A stretch of DNA of 64,000 nucleotides from Sialis fuliginosa (GCA_961205875.1 OY540822.1:10294501-10358500), one strand, 5' to 3'. Shown: positions 50,560-62,757, counted from the stretch's first letter. Notes: a model not told the origin generated them from the sequence alone. A program made the numbers and translations.

Positions 50560-50800
50560 AGAGATTGGAAATATAGTTGTTATTTTCAATGAAATAGTTA
50601 CTAGTTGAATTTTTTTCCGGAAAATAGTTTTTTTTACGATTTAATAATAATTAGTGTAAACGAAAGTGTCGCAAATAGTTGATTTCAAATTGTGTTCAAT
50701 CAAACCAGTTTTCTGAAAACGGTGGAGATATGTAATAAAAATTACAATAAATGCATTTTTACGCAATAGTTGAAAAACTATTTTTCCAATAATTATCACT
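50560..50800. repeat. Repeat with AATAGTTTTTCAACTATT motifs (also 60270-60490)
   Basis: GCAATAGTTGAAAAACTATT, CCAGTTTTCTGAAAACGGT and TTAATAATAATTAGTG occur here and, inverted, within the family 5 copy at 60022-60608. Confidence 0.6.
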
Positions 50801-51031
50801 TATTAGGCCTGACATTTCTATAGGAAATCTGCAAAAGCCGATAAGCTCAAATATCGCATTTTTAATTAAAATTTATTTTTTTACGAATTATGTTAATTAG
50901 GCTTTTATGAATTTTTTGACTGGAAATTATACAGTTTTTAATAAAATGCATATTTTTATTATTTGCTTAAAGACCTTAATGATTCAGTAGGATATTTCTT
51001 CATGTGACTTCGAAAAGGTTAAGAACCACTG

Positions 51032-51788
51032 ATCTAGAGTCTAGACTCTAGACAGCTGCCCTCAATCTTCTATTCACGCATAAAGAAAGATATTCAATCC
51101 GACTCCCACGTCAAAAGTATTAACTCACCCCTGTGCTTTTAGATTGTAGACTATATAATATCACGGACTTTGTAAGGCTTTTCTAAAGTTTGTGTAATTA
51201 ATATTTCAAGTATATGTTAACAAAGGACGTATTATAGAAGGCGATTTTTGAACTCAATATTGTAAACAAAAGTTTTAATTAAAAAATAATGTATTTTCTA
51301 CAGTTAGTTGATTTAAATATGGCTTCATATTAATATTAATGTCGAAATAATAAATAGAGGTAAAATATACGTTTAGTATAATATCTTTATTTGTACATAG
51401 CATTCAATCAAATTTAGCCCCAAAATAAATTAACTAAATTGCATTTAAAGTATCTCTCTAATCAAGATTTACTTACTGTCATATTTTCTACAGAACCAAG
51501 CATAATATATTTAATTACTTAAATGGATTTTTAATTTTCTGGGCTATGTTTTAACAACGCATATTATGTCAATTTTTAATTGATAACGTAAATATTGATT
51601 TAAATCAGTTTGTAATATACAAAATTTAGTTTAAAGGAGCATTTATCAATTTAACTGTAATTTTAAACATATAAATTTGAGATACCACAAACCGAAATAT
51701 GTATGTTTTAAAGTAAATAAAATGTGTAAAATATAAACAACTTAATTTTATTAATTGGTTTTGTATACATATTAATATAAAAAAAATA
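51032..51788. other. AT-rich stretch
   Basis: No gene or clear element. Confidence 0.45.
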
Positions 51789-52460
51789 CAGGGTGTCCTA
51801 CGGAAAGGTGTTGAAACTAATCAACTGTCATTTTAAAAAAAACTTTTATTAAAAAAAAGAAAAGAAAAAAATCTGCAGTTTTTAATGTTTAAAAATGTTT
51901 GTGCATCAATTTATTTTAATAAATCATTATCTTAAATTAATATAACATTATTTTATATGGTATTTCTTTAAGAAAATACATTAAATTATAAAAATTGTGT
52001 TTTCTACTTATTCTGTATAGTTTTTACTGCTTCGTAAAACTATAATTTCATTAAATTATTTGTATAGCATACGTTCTTTTCGATCAAATGTAATTATATT
52101 TATAGTGTCAATAATAATATAATAGTATAATGACGTTAAAATATTCACTTTAATTCTACATCTTGAGTTCCGGCCGGAATGTCGGTATACCTCTAATTTT
52201 AATGCAGTTTTATTATTTATTTAAATATATAACCTTTTAAATGTGGTTTCACTCGTACCTTTTTTTTGTTTTACCGTATTTAATTCGAAACCACCTACAA
52301 GAATTGCCATACACTATTCCTCTCGAAAAAAAGCACTTTTTGAGAGTAAAAGTCACTTACTTCTACCATAGCCCGAATAAAATTGCAGACTCTCCTCTTT
52401 TCAAAGAAATTTTTTTTTTTTCAGCTGATTAGTTACAACACCTAAAATGTAACGTGATCG
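51789..52460. mobile_element. DNA element with CAGGGTGTCC end, interrupted by family 5
   Basis: Left CAGGGTGTCCTACGGAAAGG then TGTTGAAACTAATCAACTG. Near 52422-52443 the inverse CAGCTGATTAGTTACAACAC appears. The outermost right bases are diverged or lost. It contains the family 5 copy at 51930-52195. Confidence 0.5.
51930..52195. mobile_element. MITE family 5, copy 2 (left end truncated)
   Basis: TATCTTAAATTAATATAACA, ATGGTATTTCTTTAAGAAAA and the right end GAGTTCCGGCCGGAATGTCG match the copy at 60022-60608. Confidence 0.7.
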
Positions 52461-52784
52461 GTCCGGTATTTATTTGCCGTTTGTCCTGGTTTCCGGTATA
52501 TAGGATATCCGGTTTCATTGTATTAATGTATATTAAATATCTATAAAAAAACGATATATTTATTTGATTTTTATAACAATTTCATATGGAAATGATTCTA
52601 ATGTTTAAAAGAAATCTAAAAATCTCCGTTTAAAGAAAAATGAATTTTAATAACAGTTTTATAATCGATATTGTCGCAGACAGAGAAAGAGAGAGAAGCA
52701 AATATATCAAATAACTGTAGAAAAAATAATCAGTGTAAATAATTTTAATATCCTCTTATTTATTCTTTATACGTATGTTCTTAA

Positions 52785-52951
52785 CCCAATCGTGACCAGC
52801 GCTTTTGTTAAAATTTTGCGTTGCTGTAAGATTATTTTTATTCGAATGGGTTTGAAATCATACTTATTTTTGGAGTTTTAATATACTTAGATAGGTATGA
52901 ATTGACGACAGAAAAATATTGGTAAAAAAAAAAATCTCGGTCACGATTGGG
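52785..52951. mobile_element. piggyBac-like MITE family 4, copy 2
   Basis: TTAA at 52781-52784 and 52952-52955. Ends CCCAATCGTGACCAGCG and, reversed, CCCAATCGTGACCGAGA. 167 bp. Confidence 0.75.
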
Positions 52952-53309
52952 TTAACAATATCAACTCTCTTTAGTCATTTAACGATGATTTAAAATTTAA
53001 AAAAAAACAAACACACAGTGCGTCAAAAATAAAATTTACACCCACTAGTGAACCCAGGTGAAAAAAAATCTAGCGACGTTATTTTACAAATACTCTGTAC
53101 ATATACATCTTTATATAGCTTTTTTGCTCCATAAAATACTAAAGGAGATTTAATGGGATTTAAAGTCTCGGATAAAAAGGAAAATTTATCGACGTTCTCT
53201 ATTTATAAAATAACTGTGTGTGTTGACTTTAATAAATCTGGTGTTAACTTTATTTTCTATCAACAATTTCAAACTGAAATTCACTATTTTCGGTAGAATT
53301 TATTGATAT

Positions 53310-53857
53310 AAGGTAGTGACACCAGTCTTAGCATGGCAAATTTTTAATTAAATGTACTGAATTAGAAATATTTGTAGATATTTGATTACTACCATTTTTG
53401 AATATAAATGTATACACATTTAATTGTCTTACAGCGTGATTTGATGACAATCGGCCAATAGGTGTCAAAATGGTGGACATTTAAACTAATTATTAGTATA
53501 ATTTATTTATTAATTATTATATTATCATAGCAACTGCTTTACATTGTTTCAAATTTGACGATTCTTTCTTTTATATCTTTTGTGTCGTAAACTTATATCA
53601 TTAGCAAGTGTCCATCACTACGTGCTCATTACTGGTTTTACCTTTGCCATTATTGGAGAAAAAACATGAACAAAATAAAAGGCTTTAATTTAAAAAACAA
53701 ACTATATTTGCGGACTTTGGTAATTAAATTGATTAAATCAAGAGTTACTTGTTTTATTAGTAACATGAGTTCATGAGAATTACAAAAAACAAGCCCATTA
53801 ATAAAAAAAAAACCGAAAACTTGCTCTTATAGCGGCCATAACTGATGCCTTTACCTT
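53310..53857 (+). mobile_element. MITE family 1, copy 4
   Basis: Left AAGGTAGTGACACCAGTC; right in reverse complement AAGGTAAAGGCATCAGTT. The body closely follows copies 1 and 2. Confidence 0.75.
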
Positions 53858-53904
53858 ATCAGATCATACTAATATAAAGTGTTAATAATATTAAATATTA
53901 ATTT

Positions 53905-54390
53905 AAGGTACTGGCACCAGTCTTCAACTTTTTAAGAGCAAAGTATATTGTTTTTTTTTTGGAATTGATGGGCTATTTTTTTGTAATTCTCGTGAACTCA
54001 TGTTACTAATAAAACAAGTACCTCTTTATTAAATCAATTTAATTACCAAAATCTTTTTATTTTGTATGTTTTTTCTTCAGTAATGAACACTTGCAAAAGA
54101 TTACAAAATGATAAGTACTACGGCACAAACGTTATAAAGAGTCGTGAAATTTAAATCAATGTAAAGCATTTACTTAAAAAAATACACTTATCTTGATAGT
54201 GTGCTGAATCGCGATAATTATTTGTATCCACAAAATGATCAATTATCATCAAATCATGCTGTGAGACAGTTAAATATATATAAATTAATATCCAGTAATG
54301 ACAGTTATAAAATATCAACAAATATTTCTATTTCAGTACATTTAATTTAAAAATGTTCAACACTGAGATATTGACTGGTGCCAGTACCTT
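53905..54390 (-). mobile_element. MITE family 1, copy 5 (inverted, intact ends)
   Basis: Both ends carry AAGGTACTGGCACCAGTC exactly (left direct, right inverted). It lies 47 bp from copy 4 in the opposite orientation. Best copy for defining the family termini. Confidence 0.85.
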
Positions 54391-54589
54391 ATCTAAATCA
54401 TTATCATATCATAAAGTTTATTTCTTATTTTCGACCCCCCCGTTTTCTAATATAATGTCACGATATAAGCCCCTTCCCCAAATTTTTAATTTGTATTTTT
54501 GAGTTCTAGTTGTTCAAAATTACAATATGAATTAAATAAAACTGTATACATGTTGGTTTCCCAAATATGTAGGTTTATTTTTTAAATAG

Positions 54590-54661
54590 TGGGGGAACAA
54601 GTGCAGACCACTGTACAATCAGAACCGGCGTCAGTTCCAGTAAGCCAGCCTCCCCAAGAAG
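54590..54661 (+). other. Orphan coding exon candidate B (72 nt)
   Basis: GC-richer block between tttaaatag (before 54590) and GAAG|gtaaga (after 54661). With a two-base lead it reads GEQVQTTVQSEPASVPVSQP then PQE, Gln/Pro/Val-rich and free of stops. The frame starting at base 1 has a stop. A second frame is also open but less protein-like. It ends with one base of the next codon, which fits the entry phase of the candidate exon at 61578. Family not recognised. Confidence 0.45.
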
Positions 54662-55256
54662 GTAAGAGAATCATTTTGCACTTAGATATACAAACTCTAT
54701 GATTTCAATGGTTTTTAATGTTCATTTACTGTATTGTCAATGTGCTATTTGCCTGACTATCGTCCATATTTCAAATAAAAAAAAGAGTAAAAAATATATA
54801 TAAAAAAATGGCCGCAAATGCTTTTGTTTGCTCACTGTTACTTTATAATTTTTTTTTCGTTGTTTACACTTTTGTATGACATTCAAGTGAATTGAAATTT
54901 TTATATCTATGTAAGGGGCCAATTTGGGCCGGAATAAGTTTCTATATTTTTGATCTGAATCTCCGATTTTTAAAACATTCATATATTTGTTAACAATAAA
55001 TATATTATTATCATATATAGGGAGTTTAACATTTTGTTTAAAATACTAGACAAACCTTGTATATGAATACACATATATTTACTATTAATGTAATATATTA
55101 TCAATAATAATTATACTTATTTTTTAATACCTTGTTTATAATATTTAGTTCGTTAGTTAATTGAATTTAGATGTTTTATATATTAAAGAAAACAAAATAT
55201 TATATCTTATTATATTAGTTACATTTATGATATAAAATAAATATTATATTTATATA
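54662..55256. other. AT-rich stretch
   Basis: No gene; the intron following exon candidate B if that exon is real. Confidence 0.45.
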
Positions 55257-55750
55257 CCGGGTGGTCTATTTAAATTTAGACAAACAAATATCTCGAAAAC
55301 TAGGGATTTTCAGGAAAAATATTTAGTATAAAAGTTTCAGGGTTTAGAGGGGGAATAGAGGTTTTAAGATTATTTTGAGGTCAACTTAATTTTTTTAAAT
55401 AGAAACTATTTTTTTGTCTCAAGAGTTTTTCAATAACCTCAATCTTTTTTATTTTGTAGTTAAAAATTCTGAAATTATTATTTATTATTATAAACTATAC
55501 ATGTTTAAGAAACAATTCAATATAAAGAACGGGAATTTTTTAATTTTTATATAAAAAATAGGTTAAAATTGAGGTTTCTAAAAAACGTTTCAGACAAAAG
55601 TTATTTTTTATGCAAAAAATAAATAGTTCAAAATTTTTACCGTCATTGGTTTTCCCTCATCTAACCCTGAAACTTTTGTACCAAACATTTTACCTGAAAA
55701 ACCTTAGTTTTCAAGATATTTACTTGTCTCAATTTAAATAGATCACCCTG
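55257..55750. mobile_element. Mariner-like foldback MITE with TA duplication
   Basis: Left CCGGGTGGTCTATTTAAATT; right in reverse complement CAGGGTGATCTATTTAAATT. The arms agree for about 100 bp. TA flanks both ends. Confidence 0.75.
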
Positions 55751-56149
55751 TATATAAACATTTGTGGAATGCAATAATAATAACTGTATTTAAAATTACT
55801 TCTTTTGTAGTAAAAAATATCATACACTAGAAAATTAGTCAAGTTACAAATTGCAGTGTTTTTTCAAGTAGAATTAAATTTTAATACCTAATACAAAAAT
55901 AGTTACTTTTAAAAAAAGTAAAAATAATCGATGTCTCGATTACTTTTACAATTATTTATACCATTCCTATAAAAAATAATTCTGAAAACACTGTAAATTG
56001 TACGCAATTCGAATAAACAAACTAGACTAGCAATATACTTCAAAAGTATTGAGTAGAAAATTAATCTGTAGTATCTACCCAGAATGCTAAAAAAACTTAC
56101 CAATTTTCGAAATTATATTTCAATAATGGGAAATGATATTAATCTATAT
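55751..56149. other. AT-rich stretch
   Basis: Nothing seen. Confidence 0.45.
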
Positions 56150-56705
56150 AATATACATATAATAACATGTCCTGACTGACTGATTCATCATCGCCGAGCC
56201 GAAACGTGAAATTTTAGAGGTGTTATGACTTAAAAAGGATTTTTTGAAAAGTGGATGTAAAAGTTTGTATGGGAAAAATATTTTTTTTGTTAGATTTACT
56301 TGAAACTTGAAATAAATACTCTACAATACAAATAATGAAACACGTATTTCAGCATTTATCAAAATTAAAATTGTTTTTTAATTTTGATATATATTATCTA
56401 CATAACTGTTTATGATATTAAAGTAAATTCGAACAAAATAATATTCAATAAAAGTAAAAATTTCGACATTCAACCCCTTTAACTACGATCCGTAAAAAAA
56501 CCGCCTTTCTATACAATTTTCACGTTACATGCATTGTTTTTAATATATTAAAAAATAACCACCCAATTTTTATGGGGCCATCTTCCAGCAAGATCCAACT
56601 AACAATCTAACAATAAGTTTCATTAAAATCAGTTCAGTAGTTCATACAAAACAGACTTGTTAATTTTGACCGGAAACGAACAACGACCATATAAATGATT
56701 ACATA
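56150..56705 (+). mobile_element. Helitron-like non-autonomous repeat
   Basis: Begins with CTGACTGACTGATTCATCAT then CGCCGAGCCGAAACG. Ends with ATTAAAATCAGTTCAGTAGT and a short tail near ATATAAATGATTACATATT. This start block is familiar from dispersed repeats of hemipteran genomes (memory, not searched). No coding. Confidence 0.45.
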
Positions 56706-57389
56706 TTATTATGTAGCTTTTATTCCTCTTATCCTTCGAGGAAGCTATAATCATTGATAATTACGTTCTAACGTTTCCTAGAAAAATAAACTAATTTGAA
56801 ATATCCGTTCCCATTATCGAGATATCAGGTTCGGTAATCGGTTGTTTTTTTGGCTCACTGTGTTTAGTATTTAATTGAATATTTTTTTGTTACTTACCTT
56901 CGATTTGTACGCCCATGGTTTGATACATATTGATAGGTTTTGTTTTTTCCGATAAATCAGTCGTCGAATAATCAGGATTTAGCCCACATCCATAGTTTTG
57001 GAACCGCTGGCTTAAAAAGAAGCCATCTTAGGTTAGTATTCAGTTACCATTAGATGTGCACTTTATAATTACATTATATAAATTTTGTAAGCAAGGTATA
57101 ATAGATTCACTGTATATTATTTATATATATATTGGAGTTCAGAAATCATGAAATTATGAATATAATATTTTTCAAGTATACTTTCAGTAAACCTTTATTA
57201 TTTGTGGTTTTTATTTTCTTCAAAACTTAAATATCATGGGCGAAAAAATATATAAAGAGCCCTGCAACATTTTTTAACGAGACTAGTTTTGATTTTTGAT
57301 ATTATAAAAAAAATACAAAAGGTTTACTGTAATATGAGTTCTTCAGAAGTCAAATCTACTAAATCCATTTATCATTTCATATTTTATTT
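56706..57389. other. AT-rich stretch
   Basis: No gene seen. Confidence 0.45.
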
Positions 57390-57397
57390 TCCACAAA

Positions 57398-57719
57398 CAG
57401 TGGCACCGGAACCGGGGGGCAGGAAGGGGGCAGTCCCCCCCCCCAAATTATCAATGGGGGGACAATGACTACTTTTTACCCCCTCTGTTTTTTAGGGCGA
57501 CGTTTTTTCACTCTTAAAAATTCTTTAATTTTTGTAAACTGTCACAAACAAATTATAAAAAGTAACCACAAGTCTAGTGAGTACAGTGAAACCTCGTTAG
57601 TACGTTTTTTAAGTCCCGTTTTTTTAAACAAATAATACGATATTAATCAAGCCAAATAAAAATTGACGTCAATTTTGAAATAAAGTTAGGTCAGAAAAAA
57701 ATTGTTTCCGGCGCCACTG
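57398..57719. mobile_element. hAT MITE with exact 8-bp target duplication
   Basis: TCCACAAA at 57390-57397 and 57720-57727. Ends CAGTGGCACCGGAA and TTCCGGCGCCACTG. It contains G- and C-tracts, and at 57583 a pogo-like end (CAGTGAAACCTCGTTAGTAC) that is probably nested. No transposase. Confidence 0.9.
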
Positions 57720-57727
57720 TCCACAAA

Positions 57728-58760
57728 GCAAGTATTCGACATTACAATGGACTTAGTTACATTGACAACTGAGTGACTCATGTATAATTGAGCGTTTCCT
57801 AAACTATGAAAATGAAAACCGCGAATTCTCAGGGTTTACTGTTAATTTTTCCTTTCACTTTTTTTCACAATTTATGTGCATTAGAGCTGTAAAAACACAT
57901 ATTTGTTTTTAAAGAAAATTACTATCATGAAAACAAGAACTTCTCAATTGCTGTCAAATAAACAATTCACTTTTTTCAGTTTGTTGGACTTAAATAGAAT
58001 CAGTACAATTTTATATATATAAGAATATAAAAAAATAAGAATATCAGCAATTGGGAAGTATTGTAAACTTTATAATACTGTTAAGTTAAAAAAATGTACG
58101 CTTCTTTGAAATATGTAGAAATGAAATGGTTTGAATGTAATCTTCGCGAAAAAATATAATAAAAGTATAAAGTGCGTGGAAACATTTTTGTAAAGGATTT
58201 TTACAAAAGTTTGGATAAAAATATAAAACCGGGTAATATTTATTTATGAGCTATATAGATAAGAACAGCGAAAGAATGTTTTTTAAAGTATTGTGTTATG
58301 TTTTATACATATCATTTTATTTTATCATTTTTCAATGAGTTCAATTTATTTTACTTAACAGTGATTTTTAATTTTAAAGTTTTGAATGAAAATAAACACT
58401 TTTTTGGTTAAGATTTATTTTATGTGCGAAATAAAACTTATCCAAATAAGTGTAAGTTTAAAAAAAAAATAACATCTCATCCAATTACACACTTATTAAC
58501 AAATTTAAAATTTTCAGCAATAAATTCAATCGTATTTAAATTCGATCTTTTAAAAAAAAACCATATCGCTAAACTTTCATCAAAAAAATAAAATAAAGTA
58601 CGAGTACTATCATTCAAATATTTTAAATAAATAGGGGGATTTTTTTGTTCCAATTAACTTCCAGAATTTCCCAAATTCTTTACATAACATTCCAAATCCA
58701 TATTTGAATATTTTGCCCCATCAAAGTAGTTTTAAAAATGTAGGGACAAAACATTTTGAT
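57728..58760. other. AT-rich stretch
   Basis: No gene seen. Confidence 0.45.
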
Positions 58761-58838
58761 TCTATTATTTCCTAAGAAAAATAGGATTTGTATTATTATT
58801 ATATCTATTATTTCCTAAGAAAAATAGGATTTGTATTA
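58761..58838. repeat. Direct duplication next to a MITE
   Basis: TATTATTTCCTAAGAAAAAT... ATTTGTATTA occurs twice, about 43 bp apart. The second copy abuts the element at 58841. Confidence 0.7.
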
Positions 58839-58840
58839 TA

Positions 58841-59455
58841 CAGAATGAGTAAAAAATATTTAATATTGCTAATATTTGCTAAAATATTCATTATTAAAAA
58901 AAATGTGCTAGTAAAAGTTTTTTGAGAAATTATTTCCTAAATTTCAAAAAAATTGGTGCGATCATTTAAGTCACTATGGCATTCAACATATCTTTTTTAT
59001 ACATTTTATGAATCGATCTTAGTTTTTTGTATACAACCCTATAAAATTTTAATACAAAATAACTTTTATAATCTCACTTAACCAAGTAAGCCTTGAAAAA
59101 TTACTTAAACTAGAAAAAAATTTAACGAAATTGATATCCATTGTTGTCCAAACACATTTGCATTTTTTTTCAAAAAGAAACTTACATTTTGTAAAGTATG
59201 GCCATTTTTCGTAAGTTTCAGTCCTTTTTAAAGGCTTACTTGGTTAAGTTTATTTTTCTCAAAATTGTTCTATACAATTACATAAAAAAAATACATTAAA
59301 ATTTTACAGGGTTGTATGCAAAAAAATAAGATCTATTCAAAAAAATAGTACCATTTTTTAAAAAGGAAATAATTTCTCTTAAATCATTTTCTAATACATT
59401 TTTTTACTAATGAATATTTTAGAAATGAACAATTTTCCATTTTTTACTCACCCTG
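58841..59455. mobile_element. Mariner-like foldback MITE (TGAGTAAAAAAT ends)
   Basis: Left CAGAATGAGTAAAAAATATT; right in reverse complement CAGGGTGAGTAAAAAATGGA. Inner arms share TAAAATATTCATTA and GAAATTATTTCC. Flanked by TA. Confidence 0.75.
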
Positions 59456-60021
59456 TAGTAGTTTTGATTCAAAATTTGTATATCTATGTCTGGAGGTATA
59501 GTTAAAATTTCAAGTAGCAGTTTTATTCTTACACTCCTCAATATTTCCCATACGGTAAAAACTACCAGAGTTATAACTCCAGCTTTAAATCAAAATGTCA
59601 TGAAACGTTTTTGCAAAGCTTACAAATATCGTTAATCTCTTACAAAAATCTAGTTCTCCAAATAACTTTGGTAATAAAAATACAGCCACAATACTTCTCG
59701 TAATATATTACACATGCAGTACGTTTGAAGTTGTTCTTTTCGAGCAATAAAAGAACGTACGCTTATTTACAGTTGAAATGAGTTCGTGAAACGGACGAAA
59801 TTGTGAAAAGCCAGTTTTCCTAGAGCCGGATCAATATTTCAACTGCAAACCATTCGTTGCATTTATCTTTTTTTAAACTGGGATAGTTTTCTTTTATGAT
59901 TATACTAAAACTATATGTAATTCATTAAAAAATATAGACAAAAGTATTTTGTTTTTAAAATAGTGAGTAAATTAAATATTTTAAAATAAGGACCTCTACA
60001 CTGAAAGAAATATCGTTTATT
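59456..60021. other. AT-rich stretch
   Basis: No gene seen. Confidence 0.45.
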
Positions 60022-60608
60022 ATTAGAAATGTGCGGGAATTCCGGCCGGAATTTACGTCTAACGTCACTACTATTATATTTTAAATATAAATACATAGAT
60101 TATTATCTTAAATTAATATAACATTGTTCTATATGGTATTTCTTTAAGAAAATACATTAAATTATAAAAATTGTGTTTTCTATATGTTCTGAAATTTTTT
60201 CAGCTTCGTAAAATTATTGTATAGCTATAATTTCGTTAAATTATTTGTATAGTAGACGTTCTTTTCGATCGAAAATAGTTTTTCAACTATTGCGTAAAAA
60301 TGCATTTATTGTAAAAATAAAAAAACCGTTTTCAGAAAACTGGTTTGAAATCAACTATTTGCAACTACCTTTCCAACTATTTTTAAACTATTTGCGACAC
60401 TTTTTACTGCTTCGTTTGCACTAATTATTATTAAATCGCAAAAAAACTATTTACGAACTATTTTCCGAAAAAAAATTCAACTAGTAATTGCATTTATAGT
60501 GTCAATAATAATATAATATAAAAATAATAATAATGTAATAGTAGTGGTGTTAAAATATTCACTTTAAATCTACATCGTGAGTTCCGGCCGGAATTCCGGT
60601 ACATATGT
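60022..60608. mobile_element. MITE family 5, copy 3, with nested repeat
   Basis: Left TGCGGGAATTCCGGCCGGAA, right GAGTTCCGGCCGGAATTCCG. The block at about 60270-60490 is an inserted or shared repeat matching 50560-50800 in inverted orientation. Confidence 0.75.
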
Positions 60609-60609
60609 A

Positions 60610-60793
60610 TTCATTATATTAATGAAACGCATTCAACAACTATGAATTCATAGTAATAATGAAAAAATACTTCAAATTAAAGTAAAATTCATTAAAAATA
60701 AAAAAGTAATGATTTTTTACATTAATATAAAGTATTTCTTCATTATTACTATGATTTCAGGGTTGCTGAATGCGTTTCATAAATATAATGAAC
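60610..60793. mobile_element. Small foldback MITE
   Basis: Arms of about 65 bp: left TTCATTATATTAATGAAACG, right in reverse complement TTCATTATATTTATGAAACG. Both continue with GCATTCA and CATAGTAATAATGAA. Confidence 0.75.
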
Positions 60794-61577
60794 GATATTT
60801 TTTTCAGTGTACTCCATATCTATAATTTATTTAAATTAAAATGATAAAAACCTTTTTTTAATATCCTTGGGAATATCTGGAATCTGATGTAATGCAAATT
60901 TCGTTTATTTCATACTGTGTTTTAAATAAATAACTAAATTGCTATTTCCACAAAAAAAATATAATCGTTCTACGAAAGTCGTATAGATATTTAGAACTTC
61001 AAATCCCTAAAAATACACTCATCAAAACAATTAAGGGACTAAAATATTTATACAAAAACATGTTTTTAGCCCAGTGCACCCACACACGTTTACAAAAATT
61101 AATGCATTTTTTTGCTTGCTTTATAAATTCATTACTCTGTAGAAAATGTATGAAAATTTAATGTGTAAAAAGCATTGAAAAATAGAGATTTTTCTCAATT
61201 TATATACAACCAATCAGTTTTCAAATGTTTTTCCACAATAATTTATGAATGTAATTAAATTTAATATATAAGTTTTATGCGTAGATATAAAAAAAATCGA
61301 ATATATAAAAGAATTTGATGCTTAATATTCGTTTTTGTCTAAAAAAAATTTTAACCCGAGATCCCCATCAAAAGTTATATTATTTTTTTATTTAACTACC
61401 GAAAATTAAAGAACATTATCCATTTTTTCTCCGGAGATATTTTGACCCTTTGATTATTTTGATGAGTATATAAAAGTTAAAGAAATACGGTGGCCAAAAA
61501 ATATTTAGCCAGGCCAAAACATTTGTAAATCGTATAGATTAGGTCTGAATGTATCTGTACTTGTACCGTATATGTAG
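60794..61577. other. AT-rich stretch
   Basis: No gene seen. Confidence 0.45.
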
Positions 61578-61729
61578 CTGTCCGTGCCCCGTGTTTGATG
61601 GAGCCAGCGATGCCACGCCGGAGAAAACATCCTGAAATTGCCTACAGGACGCACATGGCCTTGACGCGGTCGTCCCCCGCAAAACAGCCCGCCACCACCC
61701 AGCCCGCGCCAGTGCATGCACACCGACCG
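61578..61729 (+). other. Orphan coding exon candidate C (152 nt)
   Basis: A strongly GC-rich block between gtatatgtag (before 61578) and GACCG|gtacgc (after 61729). Only the frame with a two-base lead is open throughout: CLMEPAMPRRRKHPEIAYRT, then HMALTRSSPAKQPATTQPAP, then VHAHRP. The other two plus-strand frames contain TGA. Entry phase matches the exit phase of candidate exon B at 54661, and the joined residue would be Ala. Composition is basic and Pro/Ala/Thr-rich. The minus strand is also open over this block, so orientation rests on the splice sites and phase. Not recognised as a family. Confidence 0.45.
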
Positions 61730-61840
61730 GTACGCACCATCTCTCTCTCTCATTATCATTGTCTCGATCCTACTTACTTCACCCGTATCTTCCCCTAACT
61801 TTATCCCGCTTCCCACAGCTCCATTTACTCCACCCGTCAT

Positions 61841-62095
61841 TTTACCCATACTACACTTCGCTTCCTATAACTCGTCTAGAGTCGCCATTTTTCCAAATAC
61901 ACAGGATGTCCCACCCGTATTTTCTACTCATTTTACCCATACTACACTTCACTTCCTATGACTCGTCTAGGGTTGCCATTTTTCCAAATACACAGGATGT
62001 CCCACCCGTATTTTCTACTCATTTTACCCATACTACACTTCGCTTCCTATAACTCGTCTAGAGTCGCCATTTTTCCAAATACACAGGATGTCCCG
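61841..62095 (+). repeat. 91-bp tandem repeat, about 2.8 units
   Basis: TTTACCCATACTACACTTC starts at 61841, 61932 and 62023. Units differ by a few substitutions. Each ends with ATACACAGGATGTCCC, the terminus of the following foldback element. Confidence 0.9.
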
Positions 62096-62757
62096 TAAAC
62101 ATACCAACAAATTTTCAGGAGTTGTAGAGGACATCAAAAAAATCACAAAAGTATTGATTTTTATCTTTTGGTTGAAATTTTTTGAGGAAAAGTGTTTTAA
62201 ACCTACGAAAATCCATAATTTCTGCTCTGGGGGGCATCCAAACATTTTATTTTTTTATTTTTATCTCTTAGTGTCAACTTTTTTTAGAAAAATTTGCAAA
62301 GAATAAAAGGTGCTTCGAATTAGTCAATTAATACATTTTATAGTTTTCTGGTTTAGTACTTTTTTATGAAATTAATAAATGTTATAAAAAATTTTCTATA
62401 TCATTTAAGAATGCAGTGGTTGTCGTGGTTTTTGACGGTAAAATGCACGATTCGTACCGTCAAAACCCGGCAACCACTACATTCTTAAATGAAATAGAGT
62501 ACTTTCATCATTTGCAAAATTTTCTAAAAGTTTATTTAGTAAATCTTTTAGGAGATAAACATAGAATGTGCCCCCAAGTGCAGAAATTGTAAATTTTCGT
62601 AGATTGTACCCATTACAAATTTATCAAGTTCTTTCTTTTGTTCTACTGCTGAAATAGATCGTTTGTATTTATAAACAAAAATAGATTTTTTTTAATGTCC
62701 TCGGCAATTCCTGAAAGTTTATCGGTATGTTTACGGGACTTCCTGTATATTTATTTC
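62077..62757. mobile_element. Foldback DNA element about 680 bp (CAGGATGTCCCG ends)
   Basis: Left ACAGGATGTCCCGTAAACAT; right in reverse complement ACAGGAAGTCCCGTAAACAT. The arms stay alignable through CTACGAAAAT, TTTCTGC and TTTGCAAA to a central hairpin at about 62396-62497 (GCAGTGGTTGTCG against CGGCAACCACTAC) with a loop of about 14 nt. No coding capacity. Confidence 0.8.

Noticed and set aside
61505..61849. 114-codon minus-strand frame
   Set aside because: Covers the GC-rich block also open on plus. Plus has matching splice sites and phase; minus shows neither a start context nor conserved motifs. Kept only as a possibility.
61841..62095. CRISPR-like array
   Set aside because: The unit is a contiguous 91-bp tandem repeat with no unique spacers, in a eukaryotic genome.
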